From Planococcus soli (lineage in GTDB: Bacteria; Bacillota; Bacilli; Bacillales_A; Planococcaceae): 64,000 bases of DNA. Positions 59,831 to 64,000 of this stretch are shown here, piece by piece. Numbering within the stretch: position 1 is the stretch's first letter; each line of letters starts with the position of its first letter. The translations under genes and the position numbers were made by a program. The stretch spans positions 33,665 through 97,664 of the forward strand of contig NZ_WXYN01000002.1 in assembly GCF_016881065.1 (NCBI RefSeq), given 5' to 3'. Under the pieces are notes generated by a model. It saw nothing but the letters and a program-made list of their open reading frames with translations. It made no database searches and was not told the origin of the DNA.

Positions 59831-61933
59831 TCATTTCTTAAATCGCATGTTTAGGTCATGCAGTTCAGCAGGCAGGGGACGGCCAAAATAATAGCCTTGG
59901 CCTTCGTCGCATTGTTGGCTTTGCAGGAACGTCAATTGGGCAATATCTTCAATGCCTTCTGCCACGACCGTCATGTTGAGTTGATGCGCCAGTGAAATGA
60001 TGCTGGCCGTGATGGCTTTGCCGTTCAAATCTGTGCTGATGTCTTCGACAAAACTGCGGTCGATTTTGACGCGGTCAAACGAGAATTGCCGCAAATAGCT
60101 GAGCGACGTGTAGCCGGTGCCGAAATCGTCAATCGACATGGAGACGCCCAATTCTTTTAAGCTTTGCAAACTGCATTTGAGGAGTTCGGTATCCACCAAT
60201 AAAATGCTTTCGGTCACTTCCAGTTCCAGCCACTTGGCGCTCAGTCCGGTTTCTTCCAGGATGGCCTTGACGGTTTGGACGAAATTGAGTTGCTGCAGCT
60301 GGATGGTCGAGATGTTGACACAGATTTTAATTGGCGGATAGCCTTGGTCCTGCCAGGCTTTATTTTGTGCACAGGCGGTATGCAGGACCCAGCGGCCAAT
60401 GGAAACAATTTGCCCGGTTTCCTCAGACACCGGAATAAAGCGGTCGGGCGGCACCAAGCCCAGTTCCGGGTGGTTCCAGCGGATCAAGGCTTCCATGGCA
60501 CTCAGCTGTCCACTTTTCAAATCGGTGATGGGCTGGTAATAGAGCACCATTTCCTGTTTCGTAATGGCCGATTTTAATTCTCTTTCAATTACCAGTCGAT
60601 CTGCCGACTGTTGATCCAGTTCTTCGGAATACACTGTATATTGATTGGTCTTGTATTTTTTCGTGTAGTACATGGCAGCATCCGCTTTTTTGATCAGCGC
60701 ATCCACGGTTTCGTCCGGTCCAATGCTGAAGGCGATGCCAACGCTCGCTGAAATGGAGACAGAGTGGCCCAACGCTTCGAACGGTTTAGCCAAGGCTTCA
60801 TGTAGCTCTTCTGCCAAGCGGTAAACCTGTTCCTGATCGAGGTTCGGCAACAGCACCGCAAATTCATCTCCCGCAAAGCGTCCCACCGTATCGCTCTCGC
60901 TTACACTGTCCAGCAGCCGTTGTGCAATATCCTTTAAGAACGCATCGCCAAACTCATGGCCGAATGAATCATTGATGAATTTAAATCGATCCAAATTCAG
61001 CGACAGCACGGCGGGTTGATGTTTTTCGCGATCGGCCGTTTGGATCGCTGTCTTTAGCCGGTCCTCAAATAATTTGCGGTTGGGCAGACGGGTCAGCGGA
61101 TCGAAAAAGACCAAGCCTTCCATCAGCTTTTTGTAGCTGATTTCATCGGTGATATCTTTGGCAATGCCGTAGGCACCGATGATGTTTCCGCCTGCTTTCA
61201 TCGGAAAGTTGGTCACCAGCAGATTCCGCTTCTCCCCATCTTTCCGGATAATGGTAACGTCATACGTACTGGTAATGCCGTTCAGGGCATCGGTGAAATG
61301 AAGATGGGCGATAGGGAGATCTTCTAAAACAAGCAAAGGCGCAAAAGTAAGTTGAAGAATTTCCTCGATGGAGTAGCCGGACAGAGTCTCGCACCCCGGA
61401 TTAGCTGTTTTAAACTTCCCTTCGATGTCGAAAGTGAAGATAGCATCCGGATTGTAGGCAAAAAGGGAATTCAGCCGTTCTTCATTTTCCATTAACTGCA
61501 GATTGGCCGTCACTTCTGCCGTAATATCAATAACGGTTCCAAACAGGACATTTTTACCTTGCCATTTCTTTTTCGTCGAATGGATCTCGACATGGCGTAC
61601 CTGCCCGTCACTCCTGTATGCTCTGACACGATAGCGTGCATACGCATCTTGTGCCGCATATTCTGTCAACATTCGTGTTTGAATGACAGCCAAATCTTCG
61701 GGATGAATTAAATTTTCTGGATTAATGCGGCCGCTCAGCAAATCTTCTTCACTGTAGCCGACTAGCTCGCAAAAATGTTTATTTACATAAGAGTAGGTCC
61801 GACCTGTGACAATATACATGCTGACGGGTGCCTGATGGATCATCCCATCAAATAACTCCTCGTAAAGCAGGTCATGCGACAAGGATAAGTTATTAATTAC
61901 GGAGGTTTTTAAGTTGTTTTTGTCGTTTTTCAT
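59831..61933 (-). CDS. PAS-PAS-GGDEF-EAL cyclic-di-GMP protein
   Basis: A 700-residue soluble signalling protein. Residues about 25-150 (MYIVTGRTYSYVNKHFCELV) and 155-275 (YNPDAIFTFDIEGKFKTANP) are PAS domains. The GGDEF domain (about 285-440) has FDPLTRLPNRKLF and the signature RFAGDEFAVLL, with Ala for the first Gly. The EAL domain (about 450-695) keeps EALIRW, the metal motif DDFGTGYTSL and KIDRSFV, and looks like an active phosphodiesterase. AGGAGG precedes ATG 61933. No membrane helix, so the PAS domains should sense an internal cue. Confidence 0.93.
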   Translation of the reverse strand: MKNDKNNLKTSVINNLSLSHDLLYEELFDGMIHQAPVSMYIVTGRTYSYVNKHFCELVGYSEEDLLSGRINPENLIHPEDLAVIQTRMLTEYAAQDAYARYRVRAYRSDGQVRHVEIHSTKKKWQGKNVLFGTVIDITAEVTANLQLMENEERLNSLFAYNPDAIFTFDIEGKFKTANPGCETLSGYSIEEILQLTFAPLLVLEDLPIAHLHFTDALNGITSTYDVTIIRKDGEKRNLLVTNFPMKAGGNIIGAYGIAKDITDEISYKKLMEGLVFFDPLTRLPNRKLFEDRLKTAIQTADREKHQPAVLSLNLDRFKFINDSFGHEFGDAFLKDIAQRLLDSVSESDTVGRFAGDEFAVLLPNLDQEQVYRLAEELHEALAKPFEALGHSVSISASVGIAFSIGPDETVDALIKKADAAMYYTKKYKTNQYTVYSEELDQQSADRLVIERELKSAITKQEMVLYYQPITDLKSGQLSAMEALIRWNHPELGLVPPDRFIPVSEETGQIVSIGRWVLHTACAQNKAWQDQGYPPIKICVNISTIQLQQLNFVQTVKAILEETGLSAKWLELEVTESILLVDTELLKCSLQSLKELGVSMSIDDFGTGYTSLSYLRQFSFDRVKIDRSFVEDISTDLNGKAITASIISLAHQLNMTVVAEGIEDIAQLTFLQSQQCDEGQGYYFGRPLPAELHDLNMRFKK

Positions 61934-62099
61934 CAGTATGGCCTCCTGTTAATCTAAACTGCAGCAGTTAAAAATTGAAGTCTTGCAAATACATGTTGTT
62001 CGTTGCAACAATATGATTTCTTTATATGTATGATAAAGTATTTTTCAAACTAATACCATTTATATTTTAATTTAACAAAATAGGCATCATTTTTGTAAA

Positions 62100-62918
62100 T
62101 CAAGCTTTAGCGGATGATTCCAAGCGGTAGTGTCTCGGAGTCATGCCGACCGCTTTCTTAAACGCTGCCTGGAATTGCGTGTCGCTCTTATAGCCAATAG
62201 CACGAGCAATCGCCGCCACAGGTCTCTTCGTGGTGGTTAGCAGCTGTTTTGCCGTGTCCATGCGGCAGGAAATGATGTACTGGAGGGGGCTCATGCCCGT
62301 TTGTTGTTTAAAGAGACGCGCCAGCTGGTATTTGGTTAGGCCAAACCGATTGCCAAGACCATCAAGCGAAAGGGAGCGGCAATGGTTTTCTTCCATGAAA
62401 TGCCGGATCTCCTGAATGATGGTGAGATCTGATAAAGAGATGGCATTGTTGGGATTTAGGGAGCGGTTTAGCAACAGCAAGATCAACTCAATGAGGTGAC
62501 AGGCCATTAGTCCGGAATTTAATTGGGGGTGAGCGGATTCCAGTTGCAGTTGGGCCAATAGCGCTCCTAATCCGTGAAGATCACTGACTGGAACAACAGG
62601 CGGCAAGTCGGCCTCAGGAACCTGCAATGAGGAACGGTTTCGAATAAAGGAAAGAGAGTACCCGCTATGCTGTTCTGAAGCGGCAAACTCCAATTCATGC
62701 CAGGTATCTGGACGGATGAGCAAAGCCGCGCCTGTTGGCACTGTATAGGGTTTATGGTCAAGCTGGCATTCGATTTTCCCTTCTAATACCAGCAGCAGTT
62801 CCATCGTTTCTGGATGACGGTGAAGGGTTTGGCGCTGTGAGTGTCCTTTTGGTATGGTAAAGGATTGGATGGAATGAAAAATGAAAGGATGATGTGAGAT
62901 GTCCTGGACAAGGGGCAA
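62100..62918 (-). CDS. AraC family transcriptional regulator
   Basis: A 272-residue regulator: an N-terminal cupin sensor (HRHPETMELLLVLEGKIECQ, PDTWHELEF) and a C-terminal double helix-turn-helix (SLDGLGNRFGLTKYQLARLF, then PVAAIARAIGYKSDTQFQAA, FKKAVGMTPRHYR). The start is TTG 62918, with a weak ribosome site; a slightly shorter start is possible. It faces the gene scar at 63054 and the VOC gene at 63151, the usual position of its targets. Confidence 0.88.
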   Translation of the reverse strand: MPLVQDISHHPFIFHSIQSFTIPKGHSQRQTLHRHPETMELLLVLEGKIECQLDHKPYTVPTGAALLIRPDTWHELEFAASEQHSGYSLSFIRNRSSLQVPEADLPPVVPVSDLHGLGALLAQLQLESAHPQLNSGLMACHLIELILLLLNRSLNPNNAISLSDLTIIQEIRHFMEENHCRSLSLDGLGNRFGLTKYQLARLFKQQTGMSPLQYIISCRMDTAKQLLTTTKRPVAAIARAIGYKSDTQFQAAFKKAVGMTPRHYRLESSAKA

Positions 62919-63053
62919 AGTGATCGCTCATTTCTGTTTTTCTTATATTCTAACAAGAATCAATAAGAAATTCTGTATAATATCGGTATATTTTTAATTT
63001 AGGCAGACCGAATCGCAAGAATTAATAAGAATCTCAAAAAGGGGCGGTAATCA

Positions 63054-63074
63054 TGGCAGATATTATGCGTTAAA
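63054..63074 (+). pseudogene. Six-codon gene scar
   Basis: ATG 63054 follows AAAAAGGGGCGG at normal spacing but reads only MADIMR before a stop. A ribosome site this good before such a short frame suggests the start of a gene whose body was deleted, probably a former target of the AraC regulator. A leader peptide is an alternative. Confidence 0.35.
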
Positions 63075-63150
63075 AGTGTATTTTCACTATGAATATTCTG
63101 ATAATTGGCATAAAATCGAATGGAAGAAACGAATAAGGAGGTGAAAAATC

Positions 63151-63537
63151 GTGAAAGAATTGTGGATCAATTTACCGGTAAAGGATTTAAGCAAATCACG
63201 AACGTTTTTCAGCGATATCGGCATGGAAATCATGGATGGAGGAGAAGGCAGCAATCAAATGGTCGGAATGGTCGTCGGCACTCATCAGGTGCATGTCATG
63301 TTGGTGCAAGACGAGCGGTTTGAAAGCTTTACACACAACGCGCTGACGGATACCGATCAGTCAACAGAGGCGTTATTTTCGATTTCAGTCGACACAAAAG
63401 AAGAACTTGAGGAGATTATTGGAAACGTCAAACAAGCAGGCGGATTCGTATTTGGCGAGCCGACAGAACGAGACGGATTGTATGGCGCAGGATTTGCAGA
63501 TTTGGACGGACACCGATGGAATTTGCTGGTGATGTAG
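63151..63537 (+). CDS. VOC family (glyoxalase-like) protein
   Basis: A 128-residue VOC protein starting at GTG 63151 after AAGGAGGTG. Strand LWINLPVKDLSKSRTFF opens the fold and ADLDGHRWNLLVM closes it; TDQSTEALFSISVDTKEELE links the halves. The final ligand position is Asn rather than the Glu of the paralogue at 4404, so metal binding may differ. Substrate unknown. Confidence 0.88.
   Translation: MKELWINLPVKDLSKSRTFFSDIGMEIMDGGEGSNQMVGMVVGTHQVHVMLVQDERFESFTHNALTDTDQSTEALFSISVDTKEELEEIIGNVKQAGGFVFGEPTERDGLYGAGFADLDGHRWNLLVM

Positions 63538-64000
<463 letters not shown>

Overview
The window looks like chromosome of a low-to-moderate GC Gram-positive bacterium of the order Bacillales, most likely Planococcaceae (a Planococcus-type organism). 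Signs are purine-rich Shine-Dalgarno sites before nearly every gene, frequent TTG and GTG starts, lipoproteins with lipoboxes, a T-box leader, a yybP-ykoY riboswitch and many Bacillus-type families (DUF4166/YndJ, DUF3885, DUF1835, CPCC protein). The family-level placement is inference; the phylum and order are well supported. No rRNA, tRNA, CRISPR array, intact insertion sequence or phage gene was seen.

Layout. 1-4.3 kb: 3' part of a rifampicin phosphotransferase gene (cut by the window edge) and a cardiolipin synthase gene split by one frameshift. 4.4-32.1 kb: an AT-rich accessory stretch of mostly single-gene units: six GNAT acetyltransferases, two Nudix hydrolases, an APH-like kinase, SDR, VOC and alpha/beta hydrolases, small membrane proteins and lipoproteins. 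It contains broken or decayed genes (two frameshifted alpha/beta hydrolases, a truncated SRPBCC gene, gene tails) next to well-kept units: proS (archaeal-type prolyl-tRNA synthetase) under a T-box with a CCT proline specifier; an MFS exporter with its TetR regulator and matched operators; and a yndG-yndH-yndJ-like membrane operon.

32.2-40.7 kb: a divergent cluster resembling the uncharacterised enteric ydjXYZ-ynjABCDF locus. Leftward are a CDP-alcohol phosphatidyltransferase and a flavoprotein of the type found fused to SelD. Rightward are a disulfide-reductase-like flavoprotein fused to a DUF1499 domain, a TVP38/TMEM64 membrane protein and a complete ABC importer (YnjB-like lipoprotein, two permeases, ATPase). 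Gene overlaps imply one operon, and tandem 20-bp-spaced repeats lie in the divergent promoter region. This is the best candidate here for an undescribed system.

40.9-46.0 kb: an arsenic locus: arsR-arsC-arsD-arsA-HesB/IscA-like rightward, and a second ArsR plus a flavoprotein ending in Cys-Cys leftward. It has no ArsB or Acr3 pump although ArsA and ArsD normally serve one. Two distinct palindromes lie between the two regulators.

46.2-63.5 kb: acyl-CoA synthetase, DinB, DUF1835, DUF3885, ASCH and RibD-type reductase genes, a fusion of an N-terminal alpha/beta region with a strictosidine-synthase-like propeller, a Bcr/CflA exporter with an inverted repeat around its promoter, a TerC/YkoY protein under a Mn2+ riboswitch, a CapK-like adenylate-forming enzyme followed by a doubly damaged small gene, a pyruvate-oxidase-type ThDP enzyme, a PAS-PAS-GGDEF-EAL protein, an AraC regulator facing a 6-codon gene scar, and a VOC protein. 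Base composition visibly rises from about 32 kb rightward.
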